This document shows positions 1 through 11,487 of a stretch of 64,000 bases of DNA, piece after piece. The position numbers were made by a program, and so were the translations under genes. Position 1 is the first letter of the stretch. Every line of letters begins with the position of its first letter. Under the pieces are notes generated by a model that saw only the letters and a program-made list of their open reading frames with translations, did no database searches and was not told the DNA's origin. This DNA comes from Ascidia mentula (taxonomy: Eukaryota; Chordata; Ascidiacea; Phlebobranchia; Ascidiidae): contig OX387201.1 of NCBI GenBank assembly GCA_947561715.1, forward strand, positions 3,366,001 through 3,430,000, in the 5' to 3' direction.

Positions 1-864
1 TTTTAGTCACTACAAAGTTGAAGTCTTTGCCTGGATGTATGGTCGGTAAAGTTGTCTAGAAAAGTCACACCAAGAGTTATGCTCTTAGGCTTAGCTGACC
101 CTTGCGATGTGGGTAACTTGGCCGTACAATTTCTGCTAGCGGGGGCTGCGTTCGCGATTTCCCCGTAAAACAAGAAACAGTGGCGATCTGTCTGCAGCTC
201 ACTAAAATCATATATCATTGACTCCATTTGCTTAAATATCGTTTTAGTTTATTTTAATCGAATTTGCACAGCCAGTAATTGTGTATCAAGTATTGTTGCA
301 TAGTGAACCATGTATATCGTCTCTGTTGAAAGGTATTGTCACAAAAAATTTCCGAGACTTGTTACACCAAACAAGCGGGAATTGCATGTTGTAATTCTCC
401 AACTTTAATACCTTGTCGGTCAGTTATTGCATAAACCAGCGTATTTTCTTTCCCGGTCGCCTGCAACTCTTACTCGCTAATTTAGAATTCCTTTAGTTAT
501 TTCCAATACGACTTACTGACCCCGGTCCCAAATTTACGTTACACGCTTATGTTTTCTTGACCATTGAGATGTTCAATCAGCTGCTAACCATCACCTCGTT
601 TGAAACATGGAGTTGTGTGGACTAATAAATGCTGCTATACCACCCCTTCTCTGTGTGAACCACCATACTAAACCCCGAAAAATCCAGAGAAAAAAACGAG
701 GTATTTCTAAAATGGAGTTGAACCAGCAATTCTGTCAATGGTAAGTTTGCGGCAATACATGTACAAACCCTTTGTATAACTGGAGGTACGACCGCTCCTA
801 TGCTGTTTGTACACAAGTTTATTAAACTATAGGGTTGAAGTAACTGTTGTTTACAACTACTTAC
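1..864. other. Intergenic, no gene recognised
   Basis: No reading frame here can be tied to a known family. A minus-strand open frame at 3-227 (about 74 codons) has no recognisable domain or convincing splice sites. The second and third exons expected for the inverted LU domain at 865-993 would lie here on the minus strand; I looked for the CGD...CNG and CC...DYCN signatures and did not find them. Confidence 0.4.
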
Positions 865-993
865 TAGTAGTCTCGTACTGCATGCAGTACGGGCCACTCA
901 TGCACAAGTTGACATCTGAGATGCCGATTCTGTCGAGACAGTCCAGAGACGGTGACAACTGCGGGTGGTGGGAGCAAGAGAAGCATTCTATGT
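865..993 (-). CDS. Orphan Ly6/uPAR (LU) domain first exon, inverted
   Basis: A 129-nt minus-strand exon with acceptor tttatag before 993 and donor gtaagt after 865, entering and leaving in phase 1. It encodes a stretch starting IECFSCSHHPQLSPS and ending GPYCMQYETT, with five cysteines in the spacing of the first half of an LU domain. It is clearly similar, also at DNA level, to the plus-strand LU exon at 2845-2976. No stop or frameshift is seen. The two exons that complete an LU domain are not found on the minus strand within the window. It is either part of a neighbouring divergent gene whose remaining exons lie left of the window, or a stray copy left by an inverted duplication. Confidence 0.72.
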
Positions 994-2844
994 CTATAAA
1001 CAAAATGCATTTCACATTGAGAATGATTGTAGTTACAACATAAGAAACGTCCCAAAAATTTCTTGGCAGCTTTACTGTTTGTTTTGAAGATTTGTAAAAC
1101 CGTGAGTTATGTTCCTATATCTACAGAAAGTTTGCGTACGAAGCATGTTGTTATCGCTAACATTCGGTGAACAAAACGCATGAAAGTTGTTAATCACATC
1201 CTATTTACGTGACGAATAAATTTAGAGAATATATGTGAAACTGTACAACACATCGTGTAAAAATATATCACAGAAATATATTACTCTTACCGGCCAAAAA
1301 TTCATCCGCCCCTTCAAAAGGCTGCCCCGTGGTGCAGTTTACTATCACTGCGAATATTGCCACACCTGTCAATTCGTAAAAAAATTATTTTCTTAGACTG
1401 AACTTCAAAACTTCAAACTTTTTACCTAAACTGATTGCTGCAAGACGACGTTTTGGAACTTCCATCGTTGTAACGCGTGCATTTGACTGCAGTGTCTCGC
1501 TAAAATGGCGAAGTTTTTGCTCCTACGCAATCACAAAGGTGTTGCCTCGCAAATATTAGCTCTTTCAATCTTTCGGGCAACGATAAAAATCGCTGCGGCA
1601 TCGGGGCGCCGCGCGGGCAAAGAACAATGACTTGGACTCATTTTTCATCGATATTTGTGTGGTGGGAGTCAAGGCGATTCATGGGCCCTTGGCTCAAAAC
1701 GATCAAGCGGTTGTAACTTAAGAGTTCGATGATATTTTAAGATCTAAGGCAAATAGTTCCGTGTGATGGTTTCCGTCTATTGCGCCTTGAATGTGGTCAG
1801 CTGGAATCTCAAGCCAATCCCATCTGATGGGTTAAAATGTCAAGATATATCTTGCAACAGTTTAAAGATAAAGTTGTCTTATTATAACTGTGTTAGATCT
1901 TTTGTAGATAAGCGTTGGCAGGATCTTAAATGCCAAACGTTTTGTTAGCATCTTATCACATTCCAAACAAACTTCACTGAATTAGGGCATAGCATGATTC
2001 TAAAAGTTGTTCAAAAAAAAACCGCACGGAACACAACAGCTCCCGACACCGGGAAAACTATTGCGCAAGAACACATCGACTTCACGTAGAAGACTGCTTA
2101 TTCTAAACCGGATACCGCACTCTTGTTTGTGGGTTCATTGAAATAAAGTGGGAAAGGGAGAAACGTATTTGCACAAAATTATTCTTTACTCGCGTAACGT
2201 TTTTGTGCCGCGCCCTCATTCAACGACGTCCAGAACAGTAGAATAACTAATATTTACTTTTCCCAAACTTGTGCCTTGCCATCACGCTTACACCACTTCG
2301 GGTTGTTTTCGAGCAATGTGGTGCGGTTGTCATGGGCATGTCAGGATATCTTCATGTACTGGCCACGTTAGGTAATGTTTTAACGCCTTTTTAACCTAAA
2401 ATTTGTTTCGCTATGTTTAAAAAAACAATTCCTTGCTTTTAATGTACCAGCAATATCAGTAGTAATCGGAAATAAATAGTGTGAGTGTGGTAAAGTTGCA
2501 GACCAACTCGTGGTGTAATGACTGTGTATAATTTTCAGGGGTGACGTGTTTTGTGACGTCATCTAACTATACGACGGATAAAGGGATTTCCAACGAGAGT
2601 TTGAAAGGTTTGTTAATTGTTTTGTTCACAGAATTTCGTAAACTTGAATTATCAAATGGAACCCTTAAAGTAGAAACTACCCGTAGTTTAAACCAATTGT
2701 CTGTTAAATATGCGCTAATGGTTACTTCTGAGGTCGAAGTGCGCCATAAAGTTAAGCAATTTTTTCGAACTCATGGCTGGATCCAACCGTATAACATAGA
2801 CGATTGCTACAAAAGTAAACTGATATTCGCAACCATTCATTCAG
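994..2844. other. Intergenic between divergent LU exons; signal-peptide exon not found
   Basis: The LU-mucin gene to the right must have a 5' exon supplying a signal peptide and ending in phase 1, but I could not pick one out with confidence. The ATG at 1505 (MAKFLLLRNHK, then a GT in phase 1) fits in phase but is too weakly hydrophobic to accept. The frame of the first LU exon happens to be open back to about 2541, without similarity to anything known. Confidence 0.4.
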
Positions 2845-5800
2845 GAGATATCGAATGTTTTTCGTGCGCTCATTACGCTCAGCTCTCGCCGTCTCAGAAT
2901 TGTCTCGACAGAATCCACATCTCAGATGTCAATCATTGCATGGATGTTACTTACTGCATGGAGTTTGTGATTACAAGTTAGTGGGTAAACTTAAAAGTAG
3001 TTTTGACCAAAGGTTTGTATACTTTAATTGGATAAACTTTGTGTCATTGTAAGTCATGAAACTTGGCTTTCTTTATAACTGAAATAAAGCTGTAAAACGT
3101 AAATACACAAAACATCATGCAGTTTCATTTGTTTACAACTTGAGAACCAACGGCCGTAGCTACAAAATTAACTTTAAAGTTTAATATTAATTCTAAACTT
3201 CGGTTTCAGTTACCGAGAATGATTACAGGCCACACAAGGTCGAGTAAAACGTGGCATAAGTACATTGTAATCATCACAAATGTTTCCATAAACTTGCAAA
3301 CAATTGTGCATTGCCCACTGCGTCAAACTTGGAACTGCATATAGTATTCAACTTTTTTATTTGAACTAAAAACTTTGTAACTATGACAACTGGTTGACTC
3401 CTGTGCTTTTGCTGAAACTAATTTTACTTCATTTTAGTGGCGACCCAGTCAACGAGGTCTAACGACCCAGTTCTTCACACAAAGAATAGGTATAATCTCA
3501 ATATTTCTATTTTTAGATAACAGCGAAATCGTGATATCTGGCATCGGTTGTGGTGATCCTGATCTATGTAACGGAACGTCCGATGGCATCTACAACAATT
3601 TCACTCACCCGGATGGATCTGTCATGGTATAAGCTAAGTCGATTTCCACAACCGACTTCTAAGAGAAGGCAATTTATGTAAATTACTTTGTTGACTATAT
3701 TTTTCCGCACTGGGATACGTACTAAGGTTTTAGAGCATCGGCAGAAAATCAATCTGAAATATTCTGAAATCTGAAACGCGTAAACACGCTCTCACGAGGG
3801 TTTTCATAATTTGTTTCTAGAACTACACCTGCTGCTCGTCAGATTACTGCAACTGTCCACATTGTCAACCGCCAACCATTCCACCCCCAATTCACTCAAA
3901 CACCACAAATCCCACAGGTAATAACAAAAGGTTCTATGCTCCCATATTTTCGCTTTCATAGCAATATTTATTTTGTGATCTTTTGCACAAGGAGAATTCC
4001 AGTGCTTCTCCTGCACCAATCACGATGACTCACCCTCTCTAGAATGCCTTGAAGGAGGGCCAATATCAGATGTTATTCTATGCCCCGAGCCATACTGCAT
4101 GAAATACGAAACAAAAAGTATGAATCTTGCAGTGTAGCAAACAACTACACAAAAAGTGCATTTACCTGTTGTAAAAGTGCATATATGCGTTGTTAGATGA
4201 AACGTAATTTTCTTTTAAACAGCATCTGAGCTGTCTCTATGATCGTCGTTTCGGCCTCACATAGAACTACTACATGTAATTATTGTGGTTTTTGACGCAG
4301 ATACAAGTGGCATACAAACTGCTGGAATGCGCTGCGGGGTCAGCTTTTTGTGCAATGGAAGTACGGACGGAGTGTACTACAACACTTCAGTTGGAGATGG
4401 ATTAATGATGGTGGGTGGCACATTTCCCGCAACAAATTCACGCTTATGGTTGTTTGTGTGCGTTTAGAACTACTCTTGCTGCTTGACTGAATTCTGCAAC
4501 TGCCCGCATTGCGAAACGCCAACAATTCCTCCACATCTGGATTTCACCATCTCGATAAATGCCAGCCACGATTTACTCTCGACGCCCGACCCCAATTCCT
4601 TACACAATATTTCGGGTGCGTCAGCAAAAAACACGTTCATATTGTTGATATAGATCACACACTCGTCCTGGACTCCTTTTGAGGTCCCAGAAATATAATA
4701 TTCATATTGTTGATTAATAATTTCTCTATTTTCAGTCGATATCAGCTGTTTCTCTTGCAATCACGTTCCAGGAGAAGCTTCTTCACAGGATTGTCTGCAC
4801 ATGACCAACATAACCACTTTTAATTTGTGTGTCAACGGACCTTATTGCATGCAATATGCAATCGAATGCAAGTAGAATCAAACGAACATATGTGACCAAG
4901 CCCAATAAATCTGACCAATCTCGATATTATTTACCAGTGAACGACTCGTTGATCATCTCTGGTATTGGGTGTGGTGATACGAATATTTGCAACGGTACAA
5001 ACGAAGGTTCATACAATCTTCTGGTTGATCCGGATGGCTCTGTAATGGTAAGTAACGTTCAATCCCCTAAAATGTAGTTATTCGTTTGGTCACATAAGCC
5101 ATGCTATATTATGATTTATTCGTATAGTAGGATTATTGTTAAATAAATATGGATCTACCGTGTTTACAGAATCTTTATTTTGTTATATTGAATCAAATAC
5201 GTAGAACTACACCTGCTGCTCGTCAGATTACTGCAACTGTCCACATTGTCAACCGCCCACCAGCCCACCACCAATTCAAACGAATGTTACCAATCTTGAA
5301 GGTGATAATGTAATGTTCGTATCAGAAATATTTAACGCATTTTGATTTTTTCGTTAGCAGAATTCCAATGTTACTTCTGCGAATCATCATCTCAAGGATG
5401 CCAGGAGGAAGCGGCATTATTAGACAAAGTTCTTTGCTCGGAACCTTACTGCATGCATTACGAAATAAGAAGTAGGAACCTCGCATTATACCAAAGATCG
5501 ACACATCAACACAAGTTCCTGCTCCATGCAGACAAAACACATACAAACACCTGTTATTGGCAAATTCACCTTATGTCGAAGCAGTGTACACTAGTGTCTG
5601 CAGCTCCCAGTGATTATTAGTGGTCTTTTGCATATAAAAACATATTCTGTTGTTGCAGATGCAAGTGGTTTACAAACTATTTCGATGGACTGCGGTGACG
5701 GCTTTCTTTGCGATGGAAGTACGGATGGTTTGTACTATGACATTGCTGCTGGTAATGGATTGATGATGGTGAGTGACACTTTTGTTTAAATATTTTCTTG

Positions 5801-8800
5801 GAGAATTTTTACCATTATGGTGACCTTCTGTGCATTTAGAACTACACCTGCTGTTCCAATGAATTTTGTAATTGCTCACACTGCCAGGGACACACCACTC
5901 CAGACCCTAACAACACCAGCGAAAGAGAAACGACAGCGTCACATTATCAAATAACTGTGGAAGGCACTGGTAGGGCTGGCCACGGCACAGCCACTTTTAT
6001 TTATAATATTAGCCAACCAAGCACACAAGAAAGCACGGCTCCAAACACCAGAACATCACCAAGTGCTGATTTAGCTAACACGTCCACAGCTAACACGCAA
6101 CCAACTATTACCTCAGAAACAAGTGAATCTTTAGCTTTTACCACCATGTCAAGCACGATACCAAAAACCAATACAGCAACAAGTGCTATTGTAGATACCA
6201 GCACCACTGCAAGCACGACACTAAACACCAGTACAGCAACAAGTGCTATTGTAGATACTAGCACCATTGCAAGCACGACACCAAAAACCAGTGCAGCAAC
6301 AAGTGCTATTGTAGATACTAGCACCATTGCAAGCACGGCACCAAAAACCAGTGCAGCAACAAGTGCTATTGTAGATACTAGCACCATTGCAAGCACGACA
6401 CCAAACACCAGTACAGCAACAAATGCTACTCTAGATACTAGCACCATGTCAAACACGACACCAAAAACCAACATAGCAACAAATGCTACTCTAGATACTA
6501 GCACCATTACAGACACGACACCAAACACCATCACACCAACAAGTCCTGCTTTAGCTACCAGGTCCATAGCAAACACACCACTAAACACCAGCACGTCAAC
6601 AAGTGCTAGTTTAGCTACTACCACCATTACAGACACGACACCAAGCACCAGTACAGCAACAAATGCTACTCTAGATACTACCACCATGTCAAACACGACA
6701 CCAAAAACCAACATAGCAACAAATGCTACTCTAGATACTAGCACCATTACAGACACGACACCAAACACCATCACACCAACAAGTCCTGCTTTAGCTACCA
6801 GGTCCATAACAAACACACCACTAAACACCAGCACGACAACAAGTGCTACTCTAGCTACTACCACCATTACAGACACGACAACAAAAACCAGTACAGCAAC
6901 AAGTGCTATTGTAGATACCAGCACCATTGCAAGCACGACACCAAACACCAGTACAGCAACAAATGCTACTCTGGATACTACCACCATGTCAAACACGACA
7001 CTAAAAGCCAACATAGCAACAAGTGCCACTCTAGATACTACCACCATGACAAGCACGACACCAAACACCATAACACCACCAAGTTCTGCTTTACCTACCA
7101 CGTCCATAACAAACACACCACTAAACACTGGTACAACAGCAAGTGCTACTTTAGCTAATACAACCATGCCAAGCACGACACCAAAAACCAATACAGCAAC
7201 AAGTGCTACTTTAGATACTACCACCATGCCAAGCACGACACCAAACACCAGTACAGCAACAAATGCTACTCTAGATACTACCACCATGTCAAGCACGACA
7301 ACAAAAACCAGTACAGCAACAAGTGCTACTTTAGATACTAGCACAATGACAAGCACGACATCAAAAACCAGTACAGCAACACATGCTACTCTAGATACTA
7401 CCACCATGTCAAGCACGACAACAAAAACCAGTACAACAACAAGTGCTACTCTAGATACTACCACCTTGTCAAGCACGACAACAAAAACCAGTACAGCAAC
7501 AAGTGCTACTTTAGATACTAGCACAATGACAAGCACGACATCAAAAACCAGTACAGCAACAAATGCTACTCTAGATACTACCACCATGTCAAGCACGACA
7601 ACAAAAACCAGTACAGCAACAAGCGCTACTCTAGATACTAGCACAATGACAAGCACGACACTGTAGCAACACGCATGTTTCCCTACTTAATTCATTTGGA
7701 ACACATACGGACCGAAGACTGCAGACGGTGTTAAGCTTTCCTGCCGGAGCTCCCACAGGCTTTCTGGCATCCTGCTGGACAACACATTTTTTCTCACACT
7801 TTGTTATAAAACGCCTATTTCGTAATCCTTCGATAGTCTAGGCTGGTCTTGCCTACGCTCAGTCGCTCGTATTCTCTCGGCCCTGTCGTTATTCTTGCCA
7901 TCGCGCTGTAAACGTTCGCATGTTCTTTTAATAGTTAAATTCGCTGCAATTCAGTCACGTGTTAAACGCGCTTGAAACAAGTTAAACTTAAGCCACCTGG
8001 TAATTGCAATCGTGTGTTTCCATTAATAAAGAAGTCTGTTCACGGAGCTTTTAATTCAGTAGTCTATATCAGCAAGAACACGCAAACAGACTTTAGCTTC
8101 AGCAAAGCAGCGATTGGGGAATCCAATTGGTACGCTGCACTGGTGAACTTGCCCGACGTGATCACAATTGCTCTTACCAGGTTGGTTTGTTCCGTTTATT
8201 ATTGGTAATATTCTATTGCATTGTACTTTGTGATTCTCACGAAATTTTACTTGTTTAGGAATAAATTTCGTGGTGGATCATAGAGAATGAATCTTCGCTC
8301 TATAACCATGACGGACGCAAGAAAAGAGCTGGACGTAATGACCGAACACCATTTATAACCCGGTACTGTAATTATTATTTATAAGTCTCAACGCAATATT
8401 AATAAGTCACTACGTTTAAAGCCAAACTGCTCTTAAAGCATGTTTTGTCTGTGAAACTATACTATGCAAGTAAAACGCCTATCCTATATGGTTATGTCAG
8501 TATGTATGTATGTATGTGTGTGTTATATTCTTTATGTTTCAAGAAAGGGGTTCTTTAGTTGAAGTAACTCATGTAACTAAAAGGTTAGTTTTATTGGTAT
8601 ACGTGTTTGACGTTACTTAATGGTGAATTGTGGACCCTAGCCTAAACATTTTGTCTGCTTAGAAAGTCCTCCATTTGCACAACAGCAGAGGCGCGGCGCA
8701 GTTAAGGGACCTGACGTCTTTCGTGTAGCAAGGTCACACAGATACAATTTTCGGTCATTATGTCGGAATACCTTAGACCATCCCTGGTCTTGACGACATG

Positions 8801-10692
8801 ACTTCTATGCCAATGGCATTTAGTCAAGCACGACTGACGTTCCTTTAGGAGAAATCCTTGCACTATTTTAGCTAGGGTTGTTATGGCTGGTTGAAGCATG
8901 AAACTGCTGATTAACCTAACTCACGTATGATTTTACGTTTTGGCCCATATTTTTGTGACATGAATTTATCTTAAACTAAACTACCACTTTTAACGTTTTA
9001 TGGTCTTTGTTGCTGTCATATCCCAAAACATGTTTCTTTTTAACTATTAGTGCCACAAACTTAGTCCTCGTCTACTTTTGACATTTTCTTGTAGCGTAAA
9101 TTTGACGAGGGGACGCCTAACTCTTGTAAGTCCATTATTTTTAGGAAGATCACCTCCAGTTTGGAAGTATTATGTGTGACGTGCCTTAAAACTTGGCATT
9201 ATTCCAAAAAGTGGCTTTGAGGATAATTGGTTATTCCTAGTTTTTGTTGTTGCATATTGCTATTGCAAGGCCGGCTCTTTATTCATACATGTACCTGAAT
9301 GAGTACAGATGATTTCTTTACACGAGATGAGCCAATTTACTTTTTGACGGCCATCCAGCTGAGCCCTTTTATTTTTCATACGCGCATATTAAGTCGCATG
9401 CGGGTCCTATGCTTTTTGACGGCCCAAGAGAAAATGTAAGCATTGGTTGCGCACGCTCCAATGCGATGGAATTTGTGGTTCACTTTAGTTTTTAATAACC
9501 TTTTAATTTGTCATGCAGCACGCAATTTCCATAAACGCTTGATATTTTAAATTGTTTGAGCATTTTACTGCTGATTTTCTTTTGTACACAGAAAAAAAAA
9601 GAATCACCGTGACAGCAAAACCAAGACGATAATGCGGCCGATAACCACCACAAATCACCGAATTCAATGCAACCCAATTCGCAACAGCCAAAGGTCAAGA
9701 CGATATTGGATTTCGGATAGAAACTATCAATCTTCACAAGGAAGGGACATGTGTAGCAACACGCATGTTTCCCTACTTAATTCATTTGGAACACATACGG
9801 ACCGAAGACTGCAGACGGTGTTAAGCTTTCCTGCCGGAGCTCCCACAGGCTTTCTGGCATCCTGCTGGACAACACATTTTTTCTCACACTTTGTTATAAA
9901 ACGCCTATTTCGTAATCCTTCGATAGTCTAGGCTGGTCTTGCCTACGCTCAGTCGCTCGTATTCTCTCGGCCCTGTCGTTATTCTTGCCATCGCGCTGTA
10001 AACGTTCGCATGTTCTTTTAATAGTTAAATTCGCTGCAATTCAGTCACGTGTTAAACGCGCTTGAAACAAGTTAAACTTAAGCCACCTGGTAATTGCAAT
10101 CGTGTATTTCCATTAATAAAGAAGTCTGTTCACGGAGCTTTTAATTCAGTAGTCTATATCAGCAAGAACACGCAAACAGACTTTAGCTTTAGCACAGCAG
10201 TGACATAGGGAATCCTACTTGTACGCTGCAACACCAAACACCATCACACCACCAAGTCCTGCTCTAGCTACCATGTCCACAACAAACACACCACCAAACA
10301 TCAGTACAGCAAAAAATGCCACTCTCGCTGCCACCACAATGGAAAGATCAATACCATATGCTAGCACAACAATTGATTCTGCTGTAGCAACTACCAACAT
10401 GACAAGCCCTACATCAAATAATCACACCACAACGAGCATTCTACCAAAGATAAACACAACAATCTTTGCTACTTTAAATAATAGCAGTCTGACTAGCCAA
10501 ACACCAAATGTAACAAGTAATAATTTGTCCTTCAACACAACTTCAGCTATATCTGAAGATTACACCACATTAATTAACAACCTCACCCCGACGAATCAAA
10601 TACTAACCACAAGCGCGAGCAACGCATTCCAGGCAGGGTTTGGTTGCCTCGTTATAAGTGCTTTCATTTCGGTTTGTGTTTGCGTGTATTAA
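2845..10692 (+). CDS. Four-LU-domain, Thr-rich mucin-like surface protein (interrupted by LTR element)
   Basis: Exons: 2845-2976, 3517-3626, 3821-3917 (LU1); 3992-4117, 4301-4410, 4468-4615 (LU2); 4736-4867, 4938-5047, 5205-5301 (LU3); 5358-5471, 5659-5768, 5840 onward (LU4 plus stalk). Each LU domain is a cassette of three exons with phases 1-1, 1-0 and 0-1. It carries ten cysteines ending in a CC...YCN or CC...FCN motif, the hallmark of the Ly6/uPAR three-finger fold, followed by an extra CxxC (CNCPHC). The last exon runs into a Thr/Ser/Ala stalk of 20-residue repeats, likely heavily O-glycosylated. The frame stops at 7664 inside an inserted LTR element and resumes at 10231. The 3' part ends in FQAGFGCLVISAFISVCVCV and a stop, a hydrophobic tail without a charged cytoplasmic end, as in GPI-anchored proteins. 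Expected role: extracellular, cell-surface-bound, ligand unknown. The signal-peptide exon is not located. The intron after 4867 appears to use a GC donor (gcaagt). As assembled, this allele should yield a truncated, unanchored product unless the element is removed or spliced out. Confidence 0.78.
6121..7660 (+). repeat. 60-bp in-frame coding minisatellite (about 25 copies)
   Basis: The Thr-rich stalk is an array of 60-bp units, each 20 codons, so copy-number change preserves the frame. Units typically read aagTGCTACtctagatactaccaccat-like sequence and encode patterns such as ATSATLDTTTMSSTT. Some units recur as higher-order pairs: the block near 6421-6600 is nearly repeated at 6661-6840. The array is cut at its right end by the LTR element, and one or two diverged units continue from 10231. 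Confidence 0.9.
7658..7661. repeat. 4-bp target-site duplication (left copy, acac)
   Basis: acac at 7658-7661 directly precedes the left LTR, and the same acac at 10231-10234 directly follows the right LTR. Collapsing the two copies restores the flanking repeat unit with its reading frame. Confidence 0.85.
7662..8139 (+). repeat. Left LTR
   Basis: A 478-bp long terminal repeat with a TATA-like tataaa at 7805-7810 and a polyadenylation signal aataaa at 8025-8030, consistent with U3-R-U5 order. Its third base onward supplies the TAG at 7664-7666 that ends the host mucin frame, and its poly(A) signal could truncate host transcripts. Confidence 0.88.
8141..8158 (+). promoter_or_regulatory. Candidate primer-binding site of the LTR element
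   Basis: The sequence tggtgaacttgcccgacg starts one base after the left LTR with TGG, the complement of a tRNA CCA end. The matching tRNA was not identified. Confidence 0.5.
8501..8523. repeat. TATG/TG microsatellite
   Basis: A run of tatg tetranucleotides turning into tg dinucleotides inside the LTR-element interior. Confidence 0.85.
9738..9747 (+). promoter_or_regulatory. Candidate polypurine tract
   Basis: aaggaaggga lies four bases before the right LTR, the expected place for the plus-strand primer of reverse transcription. Confidence 0.6.
9752..10230 (+). repeat. Right LTR
   Basis: A 479-bp copy of the left LTR, identical over long stretches. It has one scattered substitution near 10105 and a cluster of differences in the last 35 bp. 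It ends gtacgctgca, immediately followed by the acac duplication and the resumed mucin frame. Confidence 0.88.
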
Positions 10693-11487
10693 ATTGAATT
10701 GCGAGTTGGTTGATGTGTCATATTTCTCAATTTACCTTGCAATCTGCGTTCATGCATCAATTTCACAATTACACGGTTACATGTTTATTGATGTTTCTTA
10801 TTGCAACGTACGGTCAAATATGTTTTTTTTCGTATGATATGCGAAACTTAATTAAATTAATAATGTACAGTTGTAATTTTTCCGTGAACAGGGATTTATG
10901 TGTTTCTGAAGTCTATCAGTGCATACCGTGAAACATGGTCTTGTAACAGTGGTAATGCAGAATCCAAAACAGATACAAGAAGCAACTGCAAAGGCAAACG
11001 TATGCAATATATACAGACACTCACAATTTTTTAGTAGCCGTAAGATATTAAGTAACATACATAACATTGTCAAAATCATAAATGATAATGGTAAAGCACG
11101 AACACGTGGAACACAAAATTTACTTTTAGTAAAACGGGAGTATAATAAAATTACACAAAAAAACATGCCAAATAGTAAAGCTACATGTTAAATAAGTCAG
11201 TCAGATGATGCATATCTACATGAGCTAAAGTAAGCGAAAATAATCCAAACTAATGCAAGGTGATTTTCGGATAGGGAGTGATTTTCGGACAAGTGTTTGC
11301 GAACAGTGGTATGGTATTGAGAGGGAGTGAAGTCCAAAGTAATGTTTCTATGGTACGTAGAAAATTTCATAAGCTAAAATAAGCAAAAATTTCCATCTAT
11401 ACCGGTGACAGCAATCTGTTTCTGAAGTTGTAAGACCCGAACCACACAAATGTGCAGCGGAATCAAACGGGTAAAAAGCTGTTTTAA
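10693..11487. other. Convergent 3' regions, no gene recognised
   Basis: AT-rich sequence between the stop of the LU-mucin gene and the stop of the left KAP gene. It probably holds both 3' untranslated regions. Open frames here on both strands show no domain and are taken as chance. Confidence 0.5.

Larger units (their letters stand above)
7662..10230 (+). mobile_element. Non-autonomous LTR retrotransposon inserted in the mucin exon
   Basis: Two near-identical direct repeats of 478 and 479 bp begin tgtagcaacacg and end gtacgctgca. They flank a 1612-bp interior with no gag, protease, reverse transcriptase or integrase reading frame. The element has terminal TG...CA, a candidate primer-binding site one base inside the left LTR (tggtgaacttgcccga, from 8141), a purine tract (aaggaaggga, 9738-9747) just before the right LTR, and a 4-bp target duplication acac. 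This is the organisation of a LARD/TRIM-type element mobilised in trans. The LTRs differ at roughly ten positions, mostly in the last 35 bp, so the insertion is fairly recent. The superfamily cannot be assigned without a pol gene. Confidence 0.88.

Noticed and set aside
1505..1538. MAKFLLLRNHK as the signal-peptide exon of the LU gene
   Set aside because: The donor phase fits, but the peptide is too polar to serve as a signal core and no other support exists.
6001..7656. Long minus-strand open frame (551 codons) opposite the Thr-rich stalk
   Set aside because: It arises because a 60-bp repeat without stops in one reverse frame stays open in every copy; it encodes only a Val/Leu-rich repeat and has no splice or start logic.
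8140..9751. Possible gag/pol remnants inside the LTR element
   Set aside because: The longest open frames are about 80 codons and show no protease, reverse transcriptase or integrase motifs; the element is non-autonomous.
10852..11191. Frames of 104 (minus) and 90 (plus) codons
   Set aside because: They lie in the convergent 3' regions, overlap each other, and have no domain support.
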